From Streptomyces sp. ISL-66 (GTDB taxonomy: Bacteria > Actinomycetota > Actinomycetes > Streptomycetales > Streptomycetaceae), in contig NZ_JAGGOW010000053.1 in NCBI RefSeq assembly GCF_018614135.1, forward strand, positions 1 to 43,853: DNA of 43,853 nt. The letters are read 5' to 3'. Position 1 is the stretch's first letter. Every line of letters starts with the position of its first letter. Of the stretch, positions 16,655 through 26,245 are shown piece by piece. Below the pieces are notes generated by a model that did no database searches, was not told the DNA's origin, and saw only the letters and a program-made list of their open reading frames with translations. A program made the translations under genes and the position numbers.

Positions 16655-16850
16655 TGCGGCCGCGCGCTGCTGCACCGGATCGGCGGGCTCGGCCCGAAGG
16701 TACTGAACGACGCGCTGCGCGGGCTGGAGTCCACGGGCTTGGTGGAGCGCCGCGCGTACGCGCGGGCCCCGCCCCGGGTCGACTACGGCCTGACGGAACC
16801 GGGTGAGGCCCTGCTCGTCCCGATCCGCGCGGACCCGTCGGGCCCCGGAG
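16655..16850 (+). pseudogene. HxlR-family regulator remnant
   Basis: A stretch in one frame reads RALLHRIGGLGPKVLNDALR, then LVERRAYARAPPRVDYGLTE, then PGEALLVPI. This is the recognition-helix and wing part of an HxlR-type winged-helix regulator. No start codon or N-terminal part is present, and the frame runs on into unrelated sequence. It sits directly after the LysR gene as a decayed fragment. Confidence 0.65.
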
Positions 16851-16867
16851 GGCGTGGCTCGACGTGC

Positions 16868-16916
16868 TTGACTTCCCCCAACCGCGATATATCGTGTTGT
16901 CCATAAGACGCGATAT
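16868..16916 (+). promoter_or_regulatory. Promoter and operator of the DUF4097/PadR operon
   Basis: TTGACT (16868-16873), a 16-nt spacer and TATCGT (16890-16895) form a promoter. The palindrome CGATATATCG (16885-16894) overlaps the -10, and CGCGATAT occurs at 16883 and again at 16909. The layout suggests repression by the PadR protein of the same operon. Confidence 0.55.
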
Positions 16917-16991
16917 GTTGCGTGCGTCGAGCACCATCCGCGATCCAGCGGGTCCGCAGTCCGTGCACGTACGCCGAGGAGGGTCAGCACC

Positions 16992-17927
16992 ATGGCAGAG
17001 GCAGCGCAGAAGACGTGGTCGGTCGCCGCACCGCAGAAGCTCACCTTCGAGGAGCCCGTGACCGAGGTCCGCGTCCGCGTCGTCGGCGGCACGGTCAACG
17101 TCGTCGCCGCCGACGAGGGCCCGGCCCGTCTGGAGGTGGCCGAGGTCGACGGCCCGCCCCTGCACGTGGTGCAGGAGGACGGCGTCCTGACCGTCTCCTA
17201 CGACGACCTGCCCTGGAACGGTTCCCAGGGCTTCAAGAAGTGGTTCGAGGGCAAGCCATGGAAGGCCTGGGCCACCTCCGATTCCGGCCGCAAGGCCTGG
17301 GAGCGCAGCGCCACCGTGACGCTCGCGGTCCCGGCCGCCACCCGCGTCCAGCTGGCCACGGTCAGCGCCACCGCCTTCGTCTCCGGCATCGACGGCGGCA
17401 CCGAGATCCACGGCGTCTCCGGCGGCGCCACGCTCGTCGGCCTGTCCGGCCGCATCAAGGCGCACACCGTCTCCGGCAGCGTCGAGGCCCAGTCCGTGAC
17501 CGGTGAGCTCGGATTCCACTCCGTCTCCGGCGACCTGACGGTCGTCGACGGCGCCGGCGGCAGCGTACGGGCCGACTCGGTCAGCGGCGACATGCTCATC
17601 GACCTCGCCCTCGACGGCCGCACCGGGCAGCGCCCCGTGGACATCTCCCTCAACTCCGTGTCCGGACAGGTCGCCATCCGCCTCCCGCACCCGGCCGACG
17701 CCCGCGTCGAGGCCAACACCGCCACCGGTGGCGTCTCCAACGCCTTCGAGGACCTGCGGGTCTCCGGTCAGCTGGGCGCCAAGCGGATCACGGGCACCCT
17801 GGGCGCCGGTACCGGGACCCTGCGCGCCACCACCGTCTCCGGATCCATCGCGCTGCTGCGCCGCCCGGCCGAGGACGGCCCGGCGGCCCCGGCCGCCCCC
17901 CTCGAGCTCGACAAGAAGGTGCTCTGA
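16992..17927 (+). CDS. DUF4097 beta-helix protein
   Basis: A 311-residue protein built of repeated short strands of the type VSGxxxxxVxGxL from about 115 to 290 (HGVSGGATLVGLSGRIKA, HTVSGSVEAQSVTGEL and so on), the mark of DUF4097 right-handed beta-helix proteins. There is no signal peptide or membrane segment, so it is probably cytosolic. Function unknown; these proteins are often paired with PadR regulators. ATG 16992 is preceded by GAGGAGGG. The PadR gene starts 1 nt after its stop. Confidence 0.9.
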   Translation: MAEAAQKTWSVAAPQKLTFEEPVTEVRVRVVGGTVNVVAADEGPARLEVAEVDGPPLHVVQEDGVLTVSYDDLPWNGSQGFKKWFEGKPWKAWATSDSGRKAWERSATVTLAVPAATRVQLATVSATAFVSGIDGGTEIHGVSGGATLVGLSGRIKAHTVSGSVEAQSVTGELGFHSVSGDLTVVDGAGGSVRADSVSGDMLIDLALDGRTGQRPVDISLNSVSGQVAIRLPHPADARVEANTATGGVSNAFEDLRVSGQLGAKRITGTLGAGTGTLRATTVSGSIALLRRPAEDGPAAPAAPLELDKKVL

Positions 17928-17928
17928 C

Positions 17929-18888
17929 ATGCCGCCCGTCTTCGCCCACGGCCGCCTCCGCCTGTACCTCCTCAAGCTGCTCGACGAGGCCCCCCGCCAC
18001 GGGTACGAGGTGATCCGGCTGCTGGAGGAGCGGTTCCAGGGGCTGTACGCGCCCTCCGCGGGCACGGTCTACCCGCGCCTGTCCAAGCTGGAGGCCGAGG
18101 GCCTGGTCACGTACGCCACCGAAGGTGGGCGCAAGGTGTACTCGATCACCGAGGCGGGCCGCGCCGAACTGGCCGGCCGCGTCGGCGAGCTGGCCGACCT
18201 GGAGCTGGAGATCCGCGATTCCGTCTCCGAGCTCGCCGCCGAGATCCGCGCCGACGTGAGCGGTGCGGCGGGCGACCTGCGGCGCGAGATGCGGGCCGCG
18301 GCGAACGCGTCGGCCACCCGGGTGGAGGACGAGTCCTGGAAGGCGGCCAAGGAGGAGCTCCGCAAGGCGAAGGCGGAGTGGAAGGAGCAGGCGCGCCGGG
18401 CGAAGGACGAGAGCCGCCGGGCCCGCGAGGAGGCCCAGCAGGCCCGCCACCAGGCCAAGGAGGCGCAGGAGCGGGCCCGTGAGGAGGTCCAGCGCATCGC
18501 CGGCCAGCTGCAGGAGCAGCTCGCGAAGTCGGGCGGAGTCCTGGGCAATCTGGCGGGAGCCTGGCTCGGCGGAGCCGGGTCGGGTTCCACGGCTCCTTCG
18601 GGTGCCACGGGCACGTCGGGCACATCAGGCACCCCGGGTACCTCGGACAGCTCCGCCGGTTCGGCCGGTTCTCCCGGCGCCCCGGCCGCCGACCCGGACT
18701 GGGCCCGGGACGTGCCCCCGACCGGCGACCCCGGCCGTGACCTCGACCGGCTGTTGGACCGCTTCCGCGACGACATCCGCGACGCGGCCCGCGACCACGG
18801 GGTCACCCGGGACCAGCTGTCCGAAGCCCGCGACCACCTCGCGGCGGCGGCCTCCCGCATCGCGGCGACGCTCCGCCCGCCGCGTTAG
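17929..18888 (+). CDS. PadR-family regulator with long coiled-coil extension
   Basis: A 319-residue protein. Residues 1-80 are a PadR winged helix (RLYLLKLLDEAPRHGYEVIRLLEERF, then PSAGTVYPRLSKLEAEGLV). Residues about 85-190 are an unbroken charged Ala/Glu/Lys/Arg helix, probably a long coiled coil. A Gly/Ser/Thr linker (about 200-255) leads to a C-terminal helical segment. Ordinary PadR proteins are 100-200 residues, so the extension is notable. It probably represses its own operon. Confidence 0.88.
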   Translation: MPPVFAHGRLRLYLLKLLDEAPRHGYEVIRLLEERFQGLYAPSAGTVYPRLSKLEAEGLVTYATEGGRKVYSITEAGRAELAGRVGELADLELEIRDSVSELAAEIRADVSGAAGDLRREMRAAANASATRVEDESWKAAKEELRKAKAEWKEQARRAKDESRRAREEAQQARHQAKEAQERAREEVQRIAGQLQEQLAKSGGVLGNLAGAWLGGAGSGSTAPSGATGTSGTSGTPGTSDSSAGSAGSPGAPAADPDWARDVPPTGDPGRDLDRLLDRFRDDIRDAARDHGVTRDQLSEARDHLAAAASRIAATLRPPR

Positions 18889-18926
18889 CGGCCCGGCTCT
18901 CCGAGCCCGTCGCTCCGTCCGAACCA

Positions 18927-18966
18927 ACGAGCCCCCCGAGCCAACGCGGTCGGCCGGGGGGCTCGT
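18927..18966. terminator. Bidirectional terminator
   Basis: A 12-bp perfect stem (18927-18938 with 18955-18966) with a 16-nt loop lies between the convergent PadR and Clp-N genes. Confidence 0.75.
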
Positions 18967-18972
18967 CGGGTT

Positions 18973-19485
18973 TCAGGCCGCCAGGCCCGACTCGGCCGCG
19001 GCGTACGTGACCCCGTGGTCCGTGAGGATCTCCGCGGTCGTGCCGGGGCGGGAGAGGAGGGAGAGGAGGAGGTGGAGGGTGGAGATGTGCCGGTCCTTGC
19101 GCCCCAGCGCGATGCGCAGCGACTGCTCCAGCACCTTCTTCGCACCCGGCGTGAAGGGGGCGCGGCCGGTGCGCTTGCGGGTGGAGGGGGCCGACAGGGC
19201 GCCCTCGCCATGGGTCTCCTCGATGCGGGAGACGATCTCCGAGAGGTCGATGCCGAGACCCGCGAGGGCCTCTTCGTCCGCCCTGGACATGCCGCCCCGG
19301 CGGCGGGCCGCCGAGAGGTCGGCGGCGACCGCCTCCCGGTCCACGCCCAGGGGATCGAGGGCGCCCTGGGAGAGCAGCGCGAGGAGCAGGTGCTCCTCGG
19401 TGACGGTGGCGGCCCCGGCCCGCTGGGCCTCGGCGACCGCGCCGGTCACGGTGGAGCGGGCGTCATGGGTGAAGCGTTCGAACAT
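18973..19485 (-). CDS. Clp N-terminal domain protein (no ATPase)
   Basis: A 170-residue protein with two Clp-N repeats: FERFTHDARSTVTGAVAEAQ...EEHLLLALLSQG at 1-45, and FTPGAKKVLEQSLRIALGRKDRHISTLHLLLSLLS at about 110-150. Between them is a charged linker. It has no AAA+ module, so it may act as an adaptor or decoy for ClpC/ClpP substrate choice. ATG 19485 overlaps the stop of the upstream HTH gene (TGATG), showing translational coupling. Confidence 0.88.
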   Translation of the reverse strand: MFERFTHDARSTVTGAVAEAQRAGAATVTEEHLLLALLSQGALDPLGVDREAVAADLSAARRRGGMSRADEEALAGLGIDLSEIVSRIEETHGEGALSAPSTRKRTGRAPFTPGAKKVLEQSLRIALGRKDRHISTLHLLLSLLSRPGTTAEILTDHGVTYAAAESGLAA

Positions 19486-19694
19486 CAGAGCCTCCCGTGC
19501 TTCTTGTGTACGGCCTGCCGGCTGACGCCCAGCTCGGCCGCGATGTCCTGCCAGGACCAGCCCTGCGCGCGGGCGCTGCGCACCTGCACGGCCTCCAGCT
19601 GTTCGAGCAGCCGTCGGAGGGCGGCCACGGCGCGCAGGCCCACGCGCGGGTCGCGGTCACCGGCCCGCTCGGCGAGATCGGTAGCTTTCGTCAT
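19485..19694 (-). CDS. Small HTH regulator, leaderless
   Basis: A 69-residue protein: an N-terminal helical half and a C-terminal HTH WSWQDIAAELGVSRQAVHKK (47-66). ATG 19694 lies 7 nt after a -10 hexamer, so the mRNA is probably leaderless; no Shine-Dalgarno is seen. A GTG at 19718 would lie inside the promoter and is rejected. The 16-bp inverted repeat covering this promoter is probably its own operator. It overlaps the Clp-N gene by 1 nt. Confidence 0.85.
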   Translation of the reverse strand: MTKATDLAERAGDRDPRVGLRAVAALRRLLEQLEAVQVRSARAQGWSWQDIAAELGVSRQAVHKKHGRL

Positions 19695-19698
19695 GGCT

Positions 19699-19742
19699 GT
19701 CAATGTAGGTTGACGCACGGGAGAATGTCAACCTACATTGAC
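19699..19742 (-). promoter_or_regulatory. Promoter inside a 16-bp inverted repeat operator
   Basis: GTCAATGTAGGTTGAC (19699-19714) and its exact reverse complement (19727-19742) are separated by 12 bp. On the minus strand TTGACA (19731-19726), an 18-nt spacer and TACATT (19707-19702) form a promoter within the repeat. The predicted start falls on the A of the HTH gene ATG (19694). Confidence 0.85.
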
Positions 19743-19794
19743 GCCTGTGATGGGGCGGGCGGATGGCGGATGGCGGATGTGAGGTGGCGAGCCG

Positions 19795-19838
19795 CGGGTT
19801 CTGGCTACGGGATACGGGCTACGGGCTACGGGCTACAC
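19795..19838 (+). repeat. Short tandem repeat before the oxidoreductase 3' end
   Basis: GGCTACGGGATACGGGCTACGGGCTACGGGCTACAC-like repeats of an 8-9 bp unit run into the 3' end of the oxidoreductase gene. A GGATGGC repeat occurs just before, at about 19757-19777. Confidence 0.6.
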
Positions 19839-20795
19839 GGTGAGGACGATCTTGCCGAAGAGGTCGCCCGACTCCAGCTTCTCGAAGCCCTCGCGGGCCC
19901 GGTCCAGCGGCAGCGTCTCGTCGATCACCGGCCGGACCCCGGTCGCGGCGCAGAAGGACAGCAGGTCCTCCAGCTCGTCCTTCGAGCCCATCGTCGAGCC
20001 GACCACCTTCAGCTCCAGGAAGAAGATCCGGGTCAGCTCCGCGTGCGCCGGGCGGTCCCCGCTGGTGGCGCCCGAGATGACCAGGGTGCCGCCGGGCCGC
20101 AGGGACTTGACCGAGTGCGACCAGGTGGCCGCGCCGACCGTCTCGATGACGGCGTCCACCCGCAGGGGGAGCCTCGCGCCCGGCTCGTACGCCTCCACGG
20201 CGCCGAGCTCGACCGCGCGCCGGCGCTTGACCTCGTCCCGGCTGGTCGCGAAGACCCGCAGACCGGCCGCCTTGCCGAGGACGATCGCGGCGGTGGCGAC
20301 TCCGCCGCCCGCGCCCTGGACCAGGACCGAGTCCCCGGGGCGGACGCCGGCGTTGGTGAAGAGCATGCGGTACGCGGTCAGCCACGCGGTGGGCAGACAG
20401 GCGGCCTCCTCGAAGGAGAGCTCGGCGGGTTTGCGCAGGACGTTCCAGGCGGGGACGCTCACCTGCTCGGCGAAGGTGCCCTGGTAGCGCTCGGTCAGGA
20501 TCGAGCGGGGCTCGTCGGGGCCGACGCCGTGGCCGCTCTGGCCGATGACGGAGTGCAGGACGACCTCGTTGCCGTCCTGGTCGATCCCGGCGGCGTCGCA
20601 GCCGAGGATCATCGGGAGTTTCTCCTCGCCGAGGCCGACTCCGCGCAGCGACCACAGGTCGTGGTGGTTGAGCGAGGCGGCCTTGACGTTCACGGTCACC
20701 CAGCCGGGCCGGGCCTGCGGCGCGGGGCGGTCGCCCAGCTCAAGGCCTCGTAGCGGCTGGTCACGGTCGATTCGGGCGGCATAGGCAGCGAACAT
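19833..20795 (-). CDS. Zinc-type alcohol dehydrogenase/quinone oxidoreductase (MDR superfamily)
   Basis: A 320-residue medium-chain reductase. The N-terminal GroES-like domain includes LNHHDLWSLRG and GCDAAGI, and the NAD(P)H loop is VLVQGAGGGVATAAI. The catalytic-zinc Cys and the structural Cys lobe of true alcohol dehydrogenases are missing, so a zinc-independent quinone reductase or enoyl reductase is more likely. Its stop is 91 bp from the HTH operator, and the malic enzyme lies upstream on the same strand beyond a strong terminator. Confidence 0.9.
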   Translation of the reverse strand: MFAAYAARIDRDQPLRGLELGDRPAPQARPGWVTVNVKAASLNHHDLWSLRGVGLGEEKLPMILGCDAAGIDQDGNEVVLHSVIGQSGHGVGPDEPRSILTERYQGTFAEQVSVPAWNVLRKPAELSFEEAACLPTAWLTAYRMLFTNAGVRPGDSVLVQGAGGGVATAAIVLGKAAGLRVFATSRDEVKRRRAVELGAVEAYEPGARLPLRVDAVIETVGAATWSHSVKSLRPGGTLVISGATSGDRPAHAELTRIFFLELKVVGSTMGSKDELEDLLSFCAATGVRPVIDETLPLDRAREGFEKLESGDLFGKIVLTV

Positions 20796-20842
20796 GGCCG
20801 CGAGGCTACCGTCCAGTAGCCCGCGGATCCAGGCCCGAACGA

Positions 20843-20881
20843 ACGCGGGGCCCGGCCGAATGATCCGGCCGGGCCCCGCGT
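20843..20881 (-). terminator. Terminator of the malic enzyme gene
   Basis: A 16-bp perfect GC stem (20843-20858 with 20866-20881) closes a 7-nt loop, 22 nt after the malic enzyme stop. Confidence 0.85.
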
Positions 20882-20902
20882 CCGTAAGGCTCAGTGCTGC
20901 GA

Positions 20903-22105
20903 TCAGGCGAGACGGGCCACGCCGTCCGCCTTCGCGGCCGCCGCCACGGCCGCGGTGACGGCCTGCGCCACGCGCTCGTCGAACGGCGAGGGGATCACGT
21001 AGTCGGCGGCGAGTTCGTCGCCCACGACGCCGGCGATGGCGTCGGCGGCGGCGATCTTCATGCCCTCGGTGATCCGGCTCGCGCGGACCTTCAGCGCACC
21101 CGCGAAGATGCCCGGGAAGGCCAGCACGTTGTTGATCTGGTTCGGGAAGTCCGAACGGCCCGTGGCCACGACCGCCGCGTACTTGTGCGCGACGTCGGGG
21201 TGGACCTCCGGGTTCGGGTTGGCCATGGCGAAGACGAAGCAGTCCTTCGCCATCGTCGCCACCGCGGACTCGAGGACCGTACCGCCGGAGACGCCGATGA
21301 AGACGTCGGCGCCCGCGAGGGCGTCCTCCAGGGAGCCCGTCTGCCCGGTCTTGTTCGTCAGGCCCGCGATCTCCGCCTTGACGTCCGTCAGGTCGGAGCG
21401 GTCCGCGGAGACGACGCCCTTGCGGTCGGTGACGCAGACGTCGCCGATGCCCGCGTCCACCAGGATCTTGGCGATGGCGATGCCCGCCGCGCCCGAGCCC
21501 GAGATCACGGCGCGCAGGTCGGCGAGGGTCCGACCGGTGAGCTTCGCGGCGTTGCGCAGGGCGGCCAGCGTGACGATGGCCGTGCCGTGCTGGTCGTCGT
21601 GGAAGATCGGGATGTCCAGGGCTTCCTGGAGGCGACGCTCGATCTCGAAGCACCGGGGAGCGGAGATGTCCTCCAGGTTCACGCCGCCGAAGGACGGCGC
21701 GAGGCGGATCACGGTCTCGATGATCTCGTCCGTGTCCTTGGTGGCGAGCGCGATCGGAACCGCGTCCACTCCACCGAACTGCTTGAAGAGAATGGCCTTG
21801 CCCTCCATCACGGGGAGGGAGGCTTCCGGCCCGATGTCACCGAGTCCGAGCACGGCCGTACCGTCGGTGACGACGGCGACCACGTTGGACTTCCAGGTGT
21901 ACTCGTTCACCAGGTCGGGCTGCTCGGCAATGGCGCTGCAGACCTTCGCAACGCCGGGCGTGTACGCCAGGGACAGGTCGTCCTTGTTGTGGACCGGCAC
22001 GGTGGCCACGATGGCCATCTTGCCGCCCCGGTGCAGCGCGAACACCGCATCGGGGTTGTTGTCCGTCACGCTGTCGCTGCGAGGATTGACGATCTCCGCT
22101 GCCAC
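20903..22105 (-). CDS. NAD(P)-dependent malic enzyme
   Basis: A 400-residue short-form malic enzyme that decarboxylates malate to pyruvate. Visible elements are SLAYTPGVAKVC, VVTDGTAVLGLGDIGP, FGGVNLEDISAPRCFEIE (metal site), FHDDQHGTAIV, and the Rossmann loop GSGAAGIAIAKIL. It lacks the phosphotransacetylase domain of long forms. Nucleotide preference is not settled. GTG 22105 gives the family-typical start. A 528-bp gene-free region separates it from the divergent ABC importer operon. Confidence 0.95.
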   Translation of the reverse strand: MAAEIVNPRSDSVTDNNPDAVFALHRGGKMAIVATVPVHNKDDLSLAYTPGVAKVCSAIAEQPDLVNEYTWKSNVVAVVTDGTAVLGLGDIGPEASLPVMEGKAILFKQFGGVDAVPIALATKDTDEIIETVIRLAPSFGGVNLEDISAPRCFEIERRLQEALDIPIFHDDQHGTAIVTLAALRNAAKLTGRTLADLRAVISGSGAAGIAIAKILVDAGIGDVCVTDRKGVVSADRSDLTDVKAEIAGLTNKTGQTGSLEDALAGADVFIGVSGGTVLESAVATMAKDCFVFAMANPNPEVHPDVAHKYAAVVATGRSDFPNQINNVLAFPGIFAGALKVRASRITEGMKIAAADAIAGVVGDELAADYVIPSPFDERVAQAVTAAVAAAAKADGVARLA

Positions 22106-22633
22106 TGTGTTGACCCCTTAAGTCTTTGAATCGTTGAGGGTGACCACTCCTGGTTAAGGGGTGGGCGGGCACCGCGTCCGTACTCCGCGGCGACGGTTGA
22201 TAGGCCCGTCTCCGCGAAGGGGAGGTTCGTACGCGCGGGCGCGCCGCACGCGCGCCCTGAGCCCCGGATGAGGGGTGTAAGGATCTGTTGTACCCGAAGA
22301 ACACTCACCCAGACGAGTCGATTCCCCCTCGATCGTAGGTCGCTTGCCCCGGTTTTGGTGAAAAGTCCAAACCTTGGGGTCCGATGGGCGAGACGCACCG
22401 CAAAAGCTGCGGCCAAAGTGCCTGGTCGCAGCGGTTAATCCGGTCTCGGGGGTCCTTATCCGCAGGGCTGTTGGGTCCGCAGGGGTGTCCGTTATCCGAT
22501 TTTGACCTGACGGGCACCCTGAATGTCTCAGTCCGAATGGCAAGATGCCGTAATCACACAAGGTCGCGACACTCGATGGTGCGTGCACGACCATCTCGGA
22601 TGCTTCTTTCCCCACTGCCGGAGGAACCAGCTC
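22106..22633. promoter_or_regulatory. Divergent control region, malic enzyme / ABC importer (no gene)
   Basis: No ORF in these 528 bp is supported. The region is less GC-rich than its neighbours from about 22270 to 22620. It holds a small hairpin (CCGCAAAAGCTGCGG around 22398) and two close copies of TCCGCAGGG around 22458 and 22473. Both promoters must lie here; I cannot place them with confidence. Confidence 0.3.
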
Positions 22634-23578
22634 ATGACCGCAAGCACCACCCGCCGTACGACCGCCGCCCGGTCCCGGATCGCCGCGGTCGGCGCGATCG
22701 CGGTCGCCGGCGCCCTCATCCTGACCGGTTGTGGCGACCAGACCGAAGGCGGTTCGGCGACCAAGGAGAAGACCAGCGACGCCCCGCTGTTCTCCAAGCT
22801 GCCGAAGAAGATCCAGGACGCCGGTGTCATCAAGGTCGGCACGGACGCCGCCTACGCCCCGATGGAGTTCACCGAGGGCTCCAAGATCGTCGGTGTCGAC
22901 CCCGACATCGCCGAGGCGCTCGGCAAGCAGCTCGGTGTGAAGTTCCAGTTCACCTCCGGCACCTTCGACGGCCTGATCACCTCCCTGGAGACCGGCCGCC
23001 AGGACGTCGCCATGTCGTCGATCACGGACAACAAGAAGCGCCAGGAAGGCCTGGACGACAAGGGCGCCAAGATCGGCAAGGGCGTCGACTTCGTCGACTA
23101 CTTCTCCTCCGGCGTCTCGCTCCTGGTCAAGAAGGGCAACCCGGAGAACATCAAGTCCCTCGACGACCTGTGCGGCAAGACGGTCGCCGTCCAGCGCGGC
23201 ACCACGTACGAGGACACCTTCAAGACCCAGGCCGAGAAGTGCGGTGACAAGAAGCTCACCATCGAGGCCTTCGACACCGACGCCGAGGCCCAGACCCGCG
23301 TCAAGGCCGGCGGCGCCGTGGCCGACCTGAACGACTTCCCGGTCACCGCGTACGTGGCGAAGACCTCCGGCGGCGGCAACGACTTCGAGGTCGGCGGCGC
23401 GCAGGCCGACGTCGGCCTCTTCGGCATCGCGGTCTCCAAGGAGAACACCCAGCTGCGCGATGCCATCAAGGAAGCCCTCGACGCCATCATCAAGGACGGC
23501 TCCTACGCCAAGGTCCTGGAGAAGTGGAACGTGAAGGACAGCGCCGTGCCGTCCGCCACGATCAACGCAGGCAAGTGA
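22634..23578 (+). CDS. Glutamate-type ABC transporter substrate-binding lipoprotein
   Basis: A 314-residue extracytoplasmic solute-binding protein, SBP_bac_3 family. The signal peptide ends in the lipobox LTGC with the lipidated Cys at 33. KVGTDAAYAPMEF opens the mature binding domain, and DGLITSLETGRQDVAMSSI and AVQRGTTYEDTF are typical of polar amino-acid binders. Its partners are the permease and ATPase downstream. Glutamate is a fair guess but not proven. ATG 22634 follows GGAGGA; an upstream ATG at 22523 would bury the signal peptide and is rejected. Confidence 0.92.
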   Translation: MTASTTRRTTAARSRIAAVGAIAVAGALILTGCGDQTEGGSATKEKTSDAPLFSKLPKKIQDAGVIKVGTDAAYAPMEFTEGSKIVGVDPDIAEALGKQLGVKFQFTSGTFDGLITSLETGRQDVAMSSITDNKKRQEGLDDKGAKIGKGVDFVDYFSSGVSLLVKKGNPENIKSLDDLCGKTVAVQRGTTYEDTFKTQAEKCGDKKLTIEAFDTDAEAQTRVKAGGAVADLNDFPVTAYVAKTSGGGNDFEVGGAQADVGLFGIAVSKENTQLRDAIKEALDAIIKDGSYAKVLEKWNVKDSAVPSATINAGK

Positions 23579-23607
23579 TCCGAGCGCTCCACTGAAGGGC
23601 AGTCATT

Positions 23608-24554
23608 GTGACTGACAAGATCGACAAGGGTCCGGCCGCAACCCCGCCGGCCGGACCCGGCGCCTCGGGCATCCCCTACGAGGCGATCAAGGCAATCCCC
23701 GTACGGCACTACGGTCGCTGGATCAGCGCCGTGGTCGTCGCCGTGCTGCTGGCGTGGCTCGTCTACGCCTTCTCCCAGGGCAAGGTCATCTGGGGCACGG
23801 TCGGCGACAAGCTGTTCGACCCCTCGGTCATCAGCGGCCTCGGCAACACCATCATCATCAGCGTCTCGTCGATGGCCCTGGGCCTCGTGCTCGGCATCCT
23901 CTTCGCCGTGATGCGGCTCTCGAACAACCCGGTCACGAGCTTCGTGTCCTGGCTCTACATCTGGTTCTTCCGCGGTACCCCGGTCTACGTCCAGCTGCTG
24001 GTGTGGTTCAGCCTCCCGCTGATCTTCCAGTACATCAACCTGGGACCGATCTACAAGAACGAGACCGTCGACGTCATGACGCCGTTCATGGTCGCCCTCC
24101 TGGGCCTCGGCCTGAACGAGGGCGCCTACATGGCGGAGATCGTCCGGGCCGGCATCCAGTCCGTCGACGAGGGCCAGAGCGAGGCCTCGCACGCGCTCGG
24201 CATGACCCGGACGCAGACCATGCGCCGCGTGGTGCTCCCGCAGGCGATGCGCGTGATCATCCCGCCGACCGGCAACGAGTTCATCAACATGCTGAAGACC
24301 TCGTCCCTGGTCTCGGCGGTGCAGTACACCGAACTCCTGCGGGCCAGCTCCAACATCGGCAGCACGGCCGGCGCGGTGATCGAGATGTACTTCGTCGCGT
24401 CCATCTGGTACCTGGCTCTGACCAGCGTGTTCAGCGTCGGCCAGTACTACCTGGAGCGCCGCTACGCCCGCGGTTCGCTGCGCAGCCTTCCGCCCACGCC
24501 GTTCCAGCGGCTGAAGGCCAACCTGAACATGTTCCGCCGTACGGAGGTGGCGAA

Positions 24555-24558
<4 letters not shown>
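23608..24558 (+). CDS. Amino-acid ABC transporter permease
   Basis: A 316-residue inner-membrane permease of the HisM/GlnP type with one N-terminal segment (about 35-53) and a five-helix core. The ATPase-contact loop reads [24 protein letters not shown], the EAA motif of polar amino-acid importers. The single permease gene implies a homodimer. GTG 23608 lies 29 nt after the binding-protein stop, and the ATPase start overlaps its stop by 4 nt. Confidence 0.93.
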
Positions 24559-25322
<764 letters not shown>

Positions 25323-25334
25323 ACCGCTTCACGC

Positions 25335-25375
25335 GCGGCAGGGGCGGTACGGGTCTCCCGTACCGCCCCTGCCGC
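25335..25375 (+). terminator. Terminator of the ABC importer operon
   Basis: A 19-bp perfect stem (25335-25353 with 25357-25375) closes a 3-nt loop, 12 nt after the ATPase stop and before the convergent methyltransferase. Confidence 0.88.
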
Positions 25376-25408
25376 ATGTGGTGGTCCCGCCGCGTCCGGT
25401 GGATCCGG

Positions 25409-26179
25409 CTACTTCACCGCCAGCACCAGCCCGTCCGACGGCGAGCGCCAGACGGTACGGGCCTCCGCGAAGCCGGCGGCGCGCAGCGCGTCCGCGTGCC
25501 AGGACTCGGGCGGGGTGTCACCGTCCGCGTGCTCCCCGTAGATCTCGAAGCGGGCCCTGGTCGGCTCGGCGAGCACCGGGTCGGCGGCCGCGAGGGCCCA
25601 CCACTCCCGCCAGTCGGGCACTCCGGCCGCCTTCGCCCGGTCCATTCCGGCGTGCCGGTGGGCGCGCTCCGCGGCGTTGATCCGGGGCGTGGCCGGGTCG
25701 GGCATGTGGTCGGCGTTCATGAACACCCCGCCCGGCCGCACCAGGGGCGCGAGCTGTCCGTAGAGGACGGCGAGCTCCTCGCTGTGCAGCCAGTGGAGGG
25801 CGGTGGCCGTCAGGACCGCGTCGTAGGACTCGTGGGGCAGGGCGGCGCGCCAGTTCGGGTCCTTGAGGTCGGCGGTCACGAAGGTGACGCGCGCGTCGCC
25901 GGCGAAGTGGCCCCGGGCGATCGTCAACAGCGCGGGGTCGAGGTCGACGCCCGTACTGGTGGAATCCGGGAACCTCTTGAAGGCGCGGTCCGTGATACTT
26001 CCGGTACCGCACGCGAGGTCCAGGATCCGGGGCGCGGTGCCGACCAGTGCCTCGACCATGTCCAGCATCACCCGGAACCGCTCCTCACGGTCGGGCAGGT
26101 ACCACTCCTGCTGACGGTCCCAGCTGTCCTGCCAGGCCTGCCAGTCGGTGAGTGCCGTATGCGCCACGAAATCCTCCAT
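25409..26179 (-). CDS. Class I SAM-dependent methyltransferase
   Basis: A 256-residue methyltransferase resembling trans-aconitate/ubiquinone-type enzymes. SAM motif I is ILDLACGTGS (52-61), acidic motif II is GVDLDPALL, and LTATALHWLH is the motif IV region. Substrate unknown. It is divergent from the CGNR gene with 66 bp between starts, so the two may share regulation. Confidence 0.87.
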   Translation of the reverse strand: MEDFVAHTALTDWQAWQDSWDRQQEWYLPDREERFRVMLDMVEALVGTAPRILDLACGTGSITDRAFKRFPDSTSTGVDLDPALLTIARGHFAGDARVTFVTADLKDPNWRAALPHESYDAVLTATALHWLHSEELAVLYGQLAPLVRPGGVFMNADHMPDPATPRINAAERAHRHAGMDRAKAAGVPDWREWWALAAADPVLAEPTRARFEIYGEHADGDTPPESWHADALRAAGFAEARTVWRSPSDGLVLAVK

Positions 26180-26245
26180 GCGTAATACCCTAGAAGCAGT
26201 CTCAGCCGTTACAGAGACGATAATCCGCAGCCGTAAGGACTACAA

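Noticed and set aside
15591..18065. 824-codon frame on the minus strand opposite LysR and DUF4097
   Set aside because: Low-complexity composition, crosses several real genes and shows no family features.
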